Source of the DNA: an uncultured Veillonellaceae bacterium
Lineage (GTDB): Bacteria > Bacillota > Negativicutes > Veillonellales > Dialisteraceae
Direction of reading: 5' to 3'
DNA: 64,000 nt
Assembly (NCBI GenBank): GCA_927353735.1
Contig: CAKMIA010000007.1
Location: 1 to 64,000 of the forward strand
In this document: in pieces, positions 52,613-61,900 of the stretch
Numbering within the stretch: position 1 is the first letter of the stretch
Layout: each line of letters opens with the position of its first letter
Notes under the pieces: generated by a model
The model's input: only the letters and a program-made list of their open reading frames with translations
Databases searched by the model: none
What the model was told of the DNA's origin: nothing
Translations under genes and position numbers: made by a program

Positions 52613-53135
52613 ACACCTTCACGGCACCGCATTTCTCATCCAGGCTGTGCAGCGCACTGCGTATGCTCTTCATGGTTTCCATCGTCTTCGTCTCCACCAG
52701 ATAGCGGTGAATGCCGTCCTTCAGATTGGAAAGCGCGGTGGTGCGCTTCTGCCGCAGCTCCGACAGATACCGGTCCACATCGCCGCGGTTGTAGACATTC
52801 ATCTCCATCCGCAGATAGCCGTAAAAGCCGTGTTCCACACTGAGGTTCAGCACGGCCCCGCCCAGATCGACGATGGTGTACAGCTCATCCCGCAGCCATT
52901 CGATGCCGAGCTGGCTCGTGAGGAGCGCCTTGAAGCCCTTCTCCTCCGGCGCCACCATGCGGTATCCCCGCGGCGAAGAAATGATCCGCTCGCCCAGCAC
53001 CCGCATATGCGCCACATCCCCTACGATCACCTGCCGGGTCACCTGGCATTCCTTCGCCAGGTCGCTGCCCCGCACCGGACCAGCGGCTTCCGTCAGCCGC
53101 TGCTGGATATACTGGATACGTTTGGCTCGGTCCAT
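52611..53135 (-). CDS. NiaR-like transcriptional regulator (HTH + 3H domain), copy 2
   Basis: This 174-residue protein has an HTH_11 domain (GPVRGSDLAKECQVTRQVIVGDVAHMRVLGERI) and a 3H domain (RDELYTIVDLGGAVLNLSVEHGFYGYL...LSNLKDGIHRYLVE). It keeps the His in VEH and in GIH but has lost the first His and the last His of the canonical set. It is a paralogue of the regulator at 34.2-34.7 kb. It stands alone, with an A/T-rich leader containing a perfect inverted repeat. An NAD/niacin role is likely by family but not shown. Confidence 0.82.
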   Translation of the reverse strand: MDRAKRIQYIQQRLTEAAGPVRGSDLAKECQVTRQVIVGDVAHMRVLGERIISSPRGYRMVAPEEKGFKALLTSQLGIEWLRDELYTIVDLGGAVLNLSVEHGFYGYLRMEMNVYNRGDVDRYLSELRQKRTTALSNLKDGIHRYLVETKTMETMKSIRSALHSLDEKCGAVKV

Positions 53136-53224
53136 GGGGAGTCTACCGCCTTTCTTTTCGCCCGTCTTTTCTGACGACCGTCACATGTATGGATAGGATT
53201 TTCTGATGTTTATATTTTCGTTTT

Positions 53225-53250
53225 AATTATAAATCTTTTTCTTTATAATT
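53225..53250 (-). promoter_or_regulatory. Perfect inverted repeat in the NiaR-like copy 2 leader
   Basis: AATTATAAA-N8-TTTATAATT, 9 bp arms, about 90 bp upstream of the start and just downstream of the promoter. A candidate autoregulatory operator. Confidence 0.55.
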
Positions 53251-53263
53251 TCTCTATGTAAAA

Positions 53264-53293
53264 ATTATATATCATTCTACTTGTATATTTCAA
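53264..53293 (-). promoter_or_regulatory. Promoter of NiaR-like copy 2
   Basis: TTGAAA (53293-53288), 18 bp, TATAAT (53269-53264) on the minus strand. Confidence 0.65.
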
Positions 53294-53328
53294 GACAGTT
53301 TCTGACTCTTTATGAAAAATTTAGGCAA

Positions 53329-53364
53329 TAAAAAAGCCGCCTTCCTCAGAAAGCGGCTTTTTTA
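53329..53364 (-). terminator. Terminator of the ahpC-reductase operon
   Basis: AAAAAAGCCGC and GCGGCTTTTTT pair around a 12-base loop, with U-runs on both strands. Confidence 0.85.
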
Positions 53365-53365
53365 T

Positions 53366-54988
53366 TCAGGCTCCGAACAGATCGAGCAGCTGCGTCAGTG
53401 ATTTCTTGCCGAAATGCACATCCGTGCCGTTCACGATCATGCAGGGCACGCTCATGATATTGTATTTTTCCTTCATTTCCGGATAATACTGGAAATCGTA
53501 GACGTCCACCATCACATTGTCATTGCCGGCGGCGATCCGTTCCGCCGCGGCCACCAGGTCCGGGCACATGGTGCAGGACAGCGATACAGCGATCTGCACA
53601 TGGATGGGCCGGTCGATGGACTCGATGCGCTTCTGGTTTTCAGCGCCCACATCCTGTCCCGGACCGGCCGCATTGTACATGGCCAGCACGAAGGAATTGA
53701 ATTCGTGGCCGCCGGGCACGCCGTGGAAGCGCAGCCCCAGATCGGTGCCGTCCTCGCGGCACACGGCGATGGTGTGCTTGTTTTCCGGACCGGAAGCCGG
53801 TACGAAATCCGTACGGATCTTGTCCGTGAGGGAAGCCAGCTCCTCCAGCATCCGGCGGTTCTCCGCCGAAGCGCGGCTGTCATCCTCGAACAGGCGCAGC
53901 ACGATGGGACGGGTGAACCGGGCGAATACCGGCGCGAGCGCCTGCCGGATATTGTCGTCAAGGAAAGCCCCGGCCGCTGCCTTCGGCGCTGCTTTGGCCT
54001 CTTCCGCCTTCGGCGTCGCTTTTTTGACCGGTTCCCGCTTCAGGCCGAGCTTCCGGTACTGGCCGCCCAGATATTTTTCCAGCGACGTGGCTGCAATGGC
54101 CCCGTCGGATACGGCAGTGACCACCTGACGGAGGTTCTTCACGCAGATATCCCCCGCGGCATAGACGCCGTCCACATTCGTTTTCTGATCCCGGTCAGTG
54201 ATGACATAACCCTGGGGATTCAGCTCCACCAGTCCCTTGATCAGTTCATTTTCCGGTGCATAGCCTGCAAAGACGAAGACCCCGTAGTTGTCGCCGGAGG
54301 CGGCGCGGAAGGTCTCCTCCGCGCCGGTCTTCCGGTCCCGGATGGTCACGGCGCGGACGGCGCTGTCGCCTTCCACACGGACCACTTCCGTATGATAGCG
54401 GACCTCGATCTTCGGATGGTTCTTCACTTCCTCCACCACCGGTGCCTGGATGGAAAAATCATCGCCGCGGACCAGCATGATCACCTTTTTGCCGTAACGG
54501 GTGAGGAAAAGCCCCTCTTCCACTGCGGCAAAACCGCCGCCGATGACGAAGATCTCCTTATCCGTGAAGAACTCCCCGTCGCAGGTGGCGCAGTAGGCCA
54601 CGCCGTGCCCCCGGAAGGTCTCCTCGCCGGCAAATCCGGCCAGACGCGGATGAGCGCCCGCCGCATAGACCAGCCCGAGGGTCTTCACCTCGCCGCAGTC
54701 CGTGCGGACCGTCTTGTAATCGCCGTCCAGGTCCAGTCCGGTCACCTGGGCGATCTTGAATTCCGCACCGAAATTTTCCGCCTGCCGGTGCATGGCTTCC
54801 GTCAGTTTTGTGCCGTCTGTCTTGAGGATGCCCGGGTAGTTCACCACTTCCCCGGTGATCGTGATCTGGCCGCCGATTTTTTCCTTCTCGATGACCAGCA
54901 CGCGGAACTGCGCTCTCGACAGATAAATAGCGGCGGACAGCCCCGCAGGACCTCCGCCGACTATTACGGCATCATAGAAATGGTTCAT
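53366..54988 (-). CDS. AhpF-like peroxiredoxin reductase with reversed domain order
   Basis: This 540-residue protein has a thioredoxin-reductase module first (residues about 1-310: VIVGGGPAGLSAAIYLSR for FAD, CATC redox pair at 133/136, FVIGGGFAAVEEGLFL for NAD(P)H, GVYAAGDI). An Ala/Lys/Pro-rich linker (about 310-335) follows, then a double thioredoxin-fold module resembling the AhpF N-terminal domain, with CTMC at 472/475. In AhpF the double-Trx module is N-terminal. It lies 17 bp after ahpC and probably reduces AhpC with NAD(P)H. Confidence 0.9.
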   Translation of the reverse strand: MNHFYDAVIVGGGPAGLSAAIYLSRAQFRVLVIEKEKIGGQITITGEVVNYPGILKTDGTKLTEAMHRQAENFGAEFKIAQVTGLDLDGDYKTVRTDCGEVKTLGLVYAAGAHPRLAGFAGEETFRGHGVAYCATCDGEFFTDKEIFVIGGGFAAVEEGLFLTRYGKKVIMLVRGDDFSIQAPVVEEVKNHPKIEVRYHTEVVRVEGDSAVRAVTIRDRKTGAEETFRAASGDNYGVFVFAGYAPENELIKGLVELNPQGYVITDRDQKTNVDGVYAAGDICVKNLRQVVTAVSDGAIAATSLEKYLGGQYRKLGLKREPVKKATPKAEEAKAAPKAAAGAFLDDNIRQALAPVFARFTRPIVLRLFEDDSRASAENRRMLEELASLTDKIRTDFVPASGPENKHTIAVCREDGTDLGLRFHGVPGGHEFNSFVLAMYNAAGPGQDVGAENQKRIESIDRPIHVQIAVSLSCTMCPDLVAAAERIAAGNDNVMVDVYDFQYYPEMKEKYNIMSVPCMIVNGTDVHFGKKSLTQLLDLFGA

Positions 54989-55005
54989 GATGCCTCTCCT
55001 CTCTC

Positions 55006-55569
55006 TTACAGCTTGCCAACCAGATCGAAGGACGGTTTCAGGGTCTCTTCACCGGGATGCCATTTGGCCGGGCAGACTTCGTCGCCGTGTTCATACACGA
55101 ACTGTGCTGCCTGTACCTTGCGGAAGAGTTCATCCGCATTGCGGCCGATATTGCCTGCGCTCACTTCGTAGAGCACGACCTTGCCTTCCGGATTGATAAC
55201 GAAAGTGCCGCGTTCCGTCTGGCCTGCCGCTTCGATGTATACATCGAGATCCTTGGACAGGACGCCGGTAGGATCGCCGATCATCGGATATTCCACCTTG
55301 CCGATGCGGTCGGACGATTCATGCCATGCCTTGTGCACGAAATGGGTGTCGCAGGATACGGAATAGATCTCGCAGTTAATCTTCTTGAAGTCTTCATATT
55401 TGTCCTGCAGATCTGCCAGTTCCGTCGGGCATACGAAGGTAAAGTCCGCCGGATAGAAGAAGAGCACGCTCCACTTGCCTTTCAGATCTTCCTGGGTGAC
55501 ATCGATGAATTCACCGTTCTGATAGGCTTTGACGCTGAAATCAGTGACCTGTTTACCATTGAGAGACAT
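55006..55569 (-). CDS. ahpC: Alkyl hydroperoxide reductase AhpC (2-Cys peroxiredoxin)
   Basis: This 187-residue peroxiredoxin has the peroxidatic Cys47 in FTFVCPTELADLQ and the resolving Cys166 in EVCPAKW; length and motifs are standard AhpC. It reduces H2O2 and organic hydroperoxides in the cytoplasm. The start follows AAAAGGAGGAATCATT. It forms an operon with the AhpF-like reductase. Confidence 0.97.
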   Translation of the reverse strand: MSLNGKQVTDFSVKAYQNGEFIDVTQEDLKGKWSVLFFYPADFTFVCPTELADLQDKYEDFKKINCEIYSVSCDTHFVHKAWHESSDRIGKVEYPMIGDPTGVLSKDLDVYIEAAGQTERGTFVINPEGKVVLYEVSAGNIGRNADELFRKVQAAQFVYEHGDEVCPAKWHPGEETLKPSFDLVGKL

Positions 55570-55631
55570 AATGATTCCTCCTTTTTTTCATCAGCGGGAT
55601 CTCCGCTGTAAATCGATTTTTATGAATATCT

Positions 55632-55669
55632 TATACTGGCAGTATATCCAATACATCGAGATTTGTCAA
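55632..55669 (-). promoter_or_regulatory. ahpC promoter with a palindrome over the -10
   Basis: TTGACA (55669-55664), 17 bp, TATACT (55646-55641) on the minus strand. The 15 bp palindrome TATACTG-G-CAGTATA (55632-55646) covers the -10. It does not match the PerR box consensus, so another redox regulator may bind. Confidence 0.75.
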
Positions 55670-55709
55670 TAGAAAAACAGGTATCCCTCAAAATTTTATT
55701 TTTGACCAT

Positions 55710-55745
55710 AAAAAAATACAGACTCCTTACAGAGTCTGTATTTAT
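55710..55745 (-). terminator. Terminator of nrdDG
   Basis: AATACAGACTC-TGTAAG-GAGTCTGTATT followed by TTTTTT on the minus strand, directly after nrdG. Confidence 0.88.
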
Positions 55746-55746
55746 C

Positions 55747-56262
55747 TTACATCACATCGCCGGTGATCTCATCCCGGTAGAGCACGATCTGTCCTGCCGC
55801 GAGAGACTGCTGGATATCGATGACCCGCTGGTTGGAGGAACCCCGGAAGCGGAGCATGGGATCTTTCAGGGCATCCACAAAGGGGCCGTCCACGAGGACG
55901 TCGCATTCCTGGAGAAGCGCCTTTTTCACCGGATCGGCGAGGATCTCATCCCACTGATAGCCCGAATAGACCCAGATAGATTTCTGCACCGCCTTTTTCA
56001 CGGCGCGCACCACCTCTGTGAGGCCTTCCGCATTCTGCATGGGTTCGCCGCCGAGGAGCGTGAGGCCCGCCACGTTGTCATCCTTCATGTACTGGATGAC
56101 CTGTTCCGTTTCCTTGTCGGTCCAGAGCTGGCCTGCCTGAAAATCCTGATATTCCACATTGAAGCACTCCGGGCAGTGCCGTGTGCATCCGGTCACGAAG
56201 ATGGAAGTCCGGATGCCGACGCCGTTGGCGATATCATACCGCCGGATCTGTCCGTACCGCAT
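55747..56262 (-). CDS. nrdG: Anaerobic ribonucleoside-triphosphate reductase activating protein
   Basis: This 171-residue radical SAM protein has the cluster motif CTRHCPEC (CxxxCxxC, residues about 26-33) and LTLLGGEPMQNAEGL for SAM binding. It generates the glycyl radical on NrdD. It shares one base with the nrdD stop (TGATG), so the two are coupled. Confidence 0.96.
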   Translation of the reverse strand: MRYGQIRRYDIANGVGIRTSIFVTGCTRHCPECFNVEYQDFQAGQLWTDKETEQVIQYMKDDNVAGLTLLGGEPMQNAEGLTEVVRAVKKAVQKSIWVYSGYQWDEILADPVKKALLQECDVLVDGPFVDALKDPMLRFRGSSNQRVIDIQQSLAAGQIVLYRDEITGDVM

Positions 56263-58409
56263 CAGATGTGCAGGACGCGGGATTTGATTTCCTTCGTCCG
56301 TCCCTCATTCCAGAAATTTTCACCGAGATAGCCGCAGGTACGGCGGATGACGGTCAGCTTGTTTCTGTCCTTGTTGTGGCAGCGCGGGCATTCCCATTCG
56401 TTGTCATCGTTGCAGATGATCTCGCCGTCGAAGCCGCATACGTGGCAGTAGTCGGATTTCGTATTGAATTCGCCGTAGCAGATGTTGTCGTAGATGAAGC
56501 GCACCATGGTGAGCACCGCTTCCACGTTGTTCGTCATGTTCGGGATTTCCACGTAGGAGATGCAGCCGCCGGTGGAAACCTTCTGGAACTGCGCCTCGAA
56601 GCGGAATTTATCGAATACGTTGATGGGCTCGCGTACATCCACGTGATAGCTGTTCGTGTAGTAGCCCTTGTCGGTGACGTCCTTGATCTCGCCGAAGCGC
56701 GCCTTGTCGATGGCGCAGAAACGGTTCGTCAGGCTTTCTGCGGGCGTGCCGTAGAGCGCGAAGCCGAGGCCGCTTTCCTTCTTCCAGGCATCCACGGCGT
56801 CTCTCAGGCGGTGAATGATCTTCAGCGCGAACTTTTCGCCTTCCGGCGTGGTGTGGCTTTCGCCCGTGATGAGGACGGATGCTTCATAAATGCCGATGTA
56901 GCCGAGGGACAGCGTGGCATAGCCGTTCTGGAGGAGCGGATAGATCTTTTCGCCCTTCTTCAGACGGGCAATGGCGCCGTACTGCCAGTGGATCGGGGAC
57001 ACGTCGCTGGTGATGTCCTTCAGCAGGTCATACCGGAGAAGCAGCGCCTTGTGGCACAGTTCCAGACGCTTGTCGAGGATCTCGAAGAATTTCTTTTCAT
57101 CGCCGCGGGCCAGAATGCCGATCTGCGGCAGGTTGATGGAAACGACGCCCATATTGAAGCGGCCGTCCCAGACGTATTTGCCTTCCTTGTTCTTCCACGG
57201 AGAGAGGAAGGAGCGGCAGCCCATGGGGCTGAATACGTTGCCTTCATAGATCTCGCGCATTTTCTTCGCGGAGATGTAGTCCGGATACATGCGCTTGGCC
57301 GTGCATTTCGCCGCCAGCTCCGTCAGGTAGTAATACGGGGAATCGGGATGCACATTGTGTTCATCCAGTACATAGATCAGCTTCGGGAACGCCGGGGTGA
57401 CATACACATCCTGTTCGTTCTTGATGCCCTGCAGGCGCTGTTCGAGGATCTCCTCGTCGATCATCGCCGCTTCCTTTGCGTATTCGTAGTCCGGCTGGAA
57501 ATACATGAAGAGCGTCACAAACGGAGCCTGTCCGTTCGTGGTCATGAGCGTATTGATCTGGTACTGGATGGTCTGGATGCCGTCCTTCACTTCCTTGCGG
57601 GTGCGCTTCCAGGCCACTTCCTCGGCCTTTTTCATATCCGGCTCGATGCCGTAGATATCCTTCTGCTCCTCGATGACCGCTTTCAGATATTTTTCATAGG
57701 ACTTGCGCACGAAGGGAGCGAGGATGCGGTCCACGCCGTTGATGCTCTGGCCGCCGTACTGGCCGCTCGCCACCTGTGCGATGATCTGGGTGGTCACCGT
57801 GCAGGCCACCTGGAACGATTTCGGCGTATCGATCTTCTTGCCGTTAATGACCGTGCCGTTCTGGAGCATATCCTCCAGATTGATGAGGCAGCAGTTGAAC
57901 ATCGGCTGAATGATGTAGTCCATATCATGGAAATGGATGGCGCCGCTGTCGTGAGCCTGTACGATATCCAGCGGGATCAGCTTTCTGCGGGCAATATCCT
58001 TGGAGACTTCCCCGGCAATGAGGTCGCGCTGCGTGGAGACCACGTGGGAATTTTTGTTGGAGTTTTCATCCATGACCGCCACGTTGGTCTGACGGATCAG
58101 TCCGAGAATGTCATCGTCGGTCGTATTGATGTGGCGCTTGAACGACTGCATGGCCTTGTAGTTTTCATAGGCCCGTGCGGTAGCGGGATTGTTGTTGTCC
58201 AGCAGCTTGTAGTAGACCTGATCCTCGATGGAATAGATCGTCATGGAATGACCCAGTCCGCGGGCATATTCCTCGATCTCCGATGCGATCTTGTCTGCAA
58301 CGCCTGCCTGATAAATGCCGCTGGCGCTGTTCATGGCCTTTTCGATGGCGATGGCGATTTTCTCTTTCTGGAACGGCACCTTTGTGCCGTCGCGCTTGAT
58401 GACCTCCAT
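56262..58409 (-). CDS. nrdD: Anaerobic (class III) ribonucleoside-triphosphate reductase
   Basis: This 715-residue protein starts at the ATG after AAGGGGAGGATTTGCA. The ATP-cone covers about residues 1-90 (MEVIKRDGTKVPFQKEKIA), followed by the ten-stranded barrel. The C-terminal zinc site (CHVCGF and CPRC) and the glycyl radical loop (RRTCGYLGEN) are intact. It makes deoxynucleotides without oxygen, using formate or a thioredoxin-like donor. The ATP-cone gives allosteric control by dATP. Upstream lies an unusual leader with a micro-ORF. Confidence 0.97.
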   Translation of the reverse strand: MEVIKRDGTKVPFQKEKIAIAIEKAMNSASGIYQAGVADKIASEIEEYARGLGHSMTIYSIEDQVYYKLLDNNNPATARAYENYKAMQSFKRHINTTDDDILGLIRQTNVAVMDENSNKNSHVVSTQRDLIAGEVSKDIARRKLIPLDIVQAHDSGAIHFHDMDYIIQPMFNCCLINLEDMLQNGTVINGKKIDTPKSFQVACTVTTQIIAQVASGQYGGQSINGVDRILAPFVRKSYEKYLKAVIEEQKDIYGIEPDMKKAEEVAWKRTRKEVKDGIQTIQYQINTLMTTNGQAPFVTLFMYFQPDYEYAKEAAMIDEEILEQRLQGIKNEQDVYVTPAFPKLIYVLDEHNVHPDSPYYYLTELAAKCTAKRMYPDYISAKKMREIYEGNVFSPMGCRSFLSPWKNKEGKYVWDGRFNMGVVSINLPQIGILARGDEKKFFEILDKRLELCHKALLLRYDLLKDITSDVSPIHWQYGAIARLKKGEKIYPLLQNGYATLSLGYIGIYEASVLITGESHTTPEGEKFALKIIHRLRDAVDAWKKESGLGFALYGTPAESLTNRFCAIDKARFGEIKDVTDKGYYTNSYHVDVREPINVFDKFRFEAQFQKVSTGGCISYVEIPNMTNNVEAVLTMVRFIYDNICYGEFNTKSDYCHVCGFDGEIICNDDNEWECPRCHNKDRNKLTVIRRTCGYLGENFWNEGRTKEIKSRVLHI

Positions 58410-58482
58410 TGCAAATCCTCCCCTTATATTTTTCATGATAAAGCGGGACCGGAAAGGGCCCCGCCGCTTCGTTACGAGTCTC

Positions 58483-58511
58483 ATTATACGGGAGATAACC
58501 GCCCCTGTCTA
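58483..58511 (-). promoter_or_regulatory. nrdD proximal promoter
   Basis: TAGACA (58511-58506), 17 bp, TATAAT (58488-58483) on the minus strand. I see no clear NrdR box pair around it. Confidence 0.65.
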
Positions 58512-58569
58512 TGATAAAATTTCCCTAAAACGCAAGATATGGTATTGACAAAACGGAGTCCTTATCACA

Positions 58570-58691
58570 TCTGGTGTGTGCATTGAGAATCATCTATTCA
58601 CCGTGTCTTCTGTGAATAACTGCCTCCGCCGCCGACGGCGCCGCCGGAAATCCGCGGTGAATTTCTTTTCTGTCATTCTCAATTGCCTCCG
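58570..58691 (-). repeat. Long interrupted inverted repeat upstream of nrdDG
   Basis: ATTGAGAAT pairs with ATTCTCAAT and, inside them, ATTCACCG pairs with CGGTGAAT. The arms are about 100 bp apart end to end. The repeat encloses a GC-rich core of CGG/CGC codons and spans the 28-codon micro-ORF, including its start and stop regions. Confidence 0.7.
58590..58676 (-). CDS. Arg-rich 28-residue micro-ORF in the nrdDG upstream region
   Basis: The frame reads MTEKKFTADF, eight consecutive arginines, then QLFTEDTVNR and TGA. The ATG follows CGGAGG at nine bases, and a TATAAT box (58708-58703) lies 27 bp further upstream. It ends about 180 bp before nrdD on the same strand. Possible roles are a leader peptide whose Arg run stalls ribosomes, or a small nucleic-acid-binding peptide. 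It could also be a chance ORF in a GC-rich hairpin. Confidence 0.45.
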   Translation of the reverse strand: MTEKKFTADFRRRRRRRRQLFTEDTVNR

Positions 58692-58915
58692 TTTTTTGTG
58701 ATTATACGGAAAACGGCACCCTTATATATCAAAATCATATACCATGATTTTCCCGAAAAATTTCCCTGTTTTTTATTTTCCTTTTCCCCAAAATGATTTT
58801 CCAAGCGTTCCCTCCGGCCGTCCGGAACAGCCCGGCGCGCCCCGGCCCGTTTCCCTGCGGGCTGTTCCCTTATATAATAAGAAAAAATAATTCGATTTCA
58901 CGAAAGGAGCCTCTC

Positions 58916-61900
58916 ATGTCTCTCCATTTCATTTTCGGACGCGCCGGAACGGGCAAGACCACCCGCTGCTGCGCGGATATCGCCCGCTACATGGAGGAAG
59001 AACCCGGCCGGACCGCCTTTTTCATCGTCCCCGATCAGGCCACGTACCGCGCGGAATCCATGCTGGCCGCGGCATTTCCCGGCGGCGGCTTCGCAGACGT
59101 CACGGTGTGCGGCTTCGCCCGCCTGTCCTACCGGGTCTTTCAGGAGCTCCACGAGGACGCCAGCGAGGCCCTCTCGCCGCTGGTGCAGCAGCTCATCCTG
59201 CGGCGCCTCCTCACGGCTCACGCCGGAGAATTCCGCATGATCCGCGAGGCTGCCCGTCAGCCCCATTTCGCGGGGACGCTCACCGCCTTTTTCCACCAGC
59301 TCGATTCCTTTCAAGTACGCGAGCCCGATCTGGAAGCCGCTGCCCGGGCGGAGGGCGACACGCCGCTGGGGCGGAAGCTCGCCGACCTGTCCTTTCTCTT
59401 CACGGCCTACCACGCCTATCTCCGGGACCATTTCCGCTACCGCGGCAACATCTACGACAAGCTCGCCGAGGATATCCCGAAATCGGAACAGCTCCGCCGG
59501 TCCGCCGTATGGATCGACGGCTTCAATGGCATGATCCCGCAGGAGCTGGCCATCGTGTCCGCTCTCATCCGTACGACGAAGGACGTGACCGTCACGCTCC
59601 CCATGGATGCGCCGGAGCAGGCCGCCGGCTACACGCTCTTCGACCGGCCGTACCGCATGTGGGAAGCCCTCGAGAAAGCCGCCGGCCGATCTGACCGCAT
59701 CGTTCTCACCGAGCCCCACCGCTACACCTGTCCCCGCGTGCGTGAGCTGGCGGAGCAGTTCTTCCGCCCCTTCCCAGGCCCCTGCCGCTATCCCTCCGCC
59801 ACGAGGACGCTCCCCGAGCAGGGCGTCTACGTGACCGAGGCGCCATCCCGGCAGGCCGAGGCGGATGACGCCGCCCGGCGCATCGCCCTCCTCGTGCGGG
59901 AAAAGGGCTTCCGCTGGCGGGACATCCTCGTGCTGCTCCGCAATGCCGACGCCTACGCCGACATCGTGCGCCGCAGCTTTGAGGCGTGCCATATTCCCGC
60001 CTTCATCGACCGGCGGCGCTCCATGAAGAATCATCCTCTGGTGGTCCTCACGGACGCGCTGCTCCGCTTCCTCGCCGCCGGGGAAAAGGGGCCGTGGCAA
60101 GGCTGGACGAAGGAGCTGCTCTTCCAGATCCTGAAGACGGACCTGCTCCGCACCTTCAGCCCGGAGGAAGTGGACCGGCTCGAAAATTACGTGCTCTGCG
60201 TTGGCATCCGCCGCAGCCAGTGGCAGTCGGTGTGGAAATTCCATCATCCCTTCCATCTGGAAAGCGACAACGATATGCCCACACCGCAGGAGCTGGAGGA
60301 GCTGAACAGCATGAACCGCTGCCGGGAAAAGCTCCTGCAGTTCCTCATCCCCCTCGAGGACGAATGGCGCACTGCCAAAACCGTGCGGGACAAGTGCGCC
60401 GTGCTCTACCGCCGGCTCATGGCGGAGGGCGTGCCGGACACGCTCGCCCGCTGGGATGAGGCGGCCTACTCGGAGACGAAGGAGCGGCCCCACGTGCAGG
60501 TGTGGAAAAAGCTGCTCCTTCTGCTGGACGATCTGGTGAAGGCCGCCGGAGATGACGCCGTGCCCGCCGCGGAATTTCTGTCCATGGCGGAGGACGGGCT
60601 GGCCTCGCTGACCTTCTCCATGATCCCGCCCACGCTGGACCATGTGACCGTCACCACGGTGGACCGGGGCTACGCCATGGAAGGCAAGGCGGTCTTTCTT
60701 CTCGGCGCCGCCGAAGGAGAATTTCCGGCACGCATCGAGGAATCGGGCCTCCTCTCCGAGGCGGAAACGCGGACGCTCCGCTCCCAGGGCGGCCTCACCG
60801 TCGGCCCGGGACTGATGTCCCTCATCTATCAGGAGGAATTCTATACCTATCTCGCCCTCACCCGGGCGCGGCAGGCCCTCTACATTTCCTGGTCCTCCTC
60901 CGACAATGACGGCAACGCCGCGGCGCTCTCGCCGTGCGTGGCCCGCATGGAAGCCCTCGGCTACACCACCGCGGCCCGTCAGGCGGCGCTTCCCGCGCCG
61001 GATACGGACGATCCGTCCTTCCTCGTAAATCCCGAACAGGCCCTGTCCCTCCTGCCGGGGGTGCTCCGGGAGGCTGTGCCGACGCCCGGCTCCCTGTGGG
61101 ATCAGCTCCGCTCCTGGGCCCTTGCCCGGCCGGAAACGGCGCGTCTCCTCACGCGGAAGGTGCAGGGCTTCTCCTATCGGAATGTGTCGGCGGAGCTGCC
61201 CCCTGACGTGGTGCGCCAGCTCTTCCTGAAGCGGAAACCCGTGAAGCTCTCCGTATCCCAGCTGGAGACCTACCGCCGCTGCCCCTACCAGTATTTCCTG
61301 CGGTACGGCCTGCATCTGGAGGACCGCGACCAGAGCCGCCTCGACTCCCGGGACTACGGCAATTATCTCCACGCCGGCCTCCACAGCTTCGGGGAATGCC
61401 TGAAACAGCAGCGGAAACAGTGGCGGGATGCCACCGACGCGGACATCGACAGCCTCGCCGCCTCCATTGCGGACAAGGTGGCGCCGCGGGTCAAATCGGG
61501 AGCGCTCCTCTCCGACGCGGCCGCGCAGTACACCCGGCGCGCGCTGGACCACACCTTCCGCTCCACCCTGCGCCGCCTCCGCGACTGGAGCCGCAGCAGC
61601 AGCGCCGATACGGTCGCCATGGAGAGCACCTTCCGCCTCCGTCTGGAAGCGGACGCCCGGTCGGATTTCCTCATTGAATGCCACATCGACCGCGTGGACC
61701 ACGCCGCCGGCGCAGCGGTCGTCACCGACTACAAGACCGGCACGCCGGACCTCACGCTGGCGGAGATCACCGCCGGCTACCGCCTCCAGCTCATCACCTA
61801 CCTGATGGCCGTGCTGGAAAGCAGTAATGAGCCGCTCCTGCCGGGGGCCCTGCTCTACATCTATTTACAGAGCGGCACCCGGAGCGTCGCCGTACCCGCC

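Noticed and set aside
56181-58514. 777-codon open frame on the plus strand opposite nrdD
   Set aside because: It lies exactly across nrdD in the complementary frame and has antisense composition; NrdD itself is unmistakable.
58570-58690. Fur-box-like TTGAGAATCAT and GAGAATGACA sequences upstream of nrdD
   Set aside because: They do not complete a 19 bp Fur or 7-1-7 box. The similarity is better explained by the arms of the long inverted repeat.
58898-61702. 934-codon open frame on the minus strand opposite addB
   Set aside because: Shadow of addB; AddB motifs (Walker A, nuclease, Fe-S cysteines) are clear on the plus strand.
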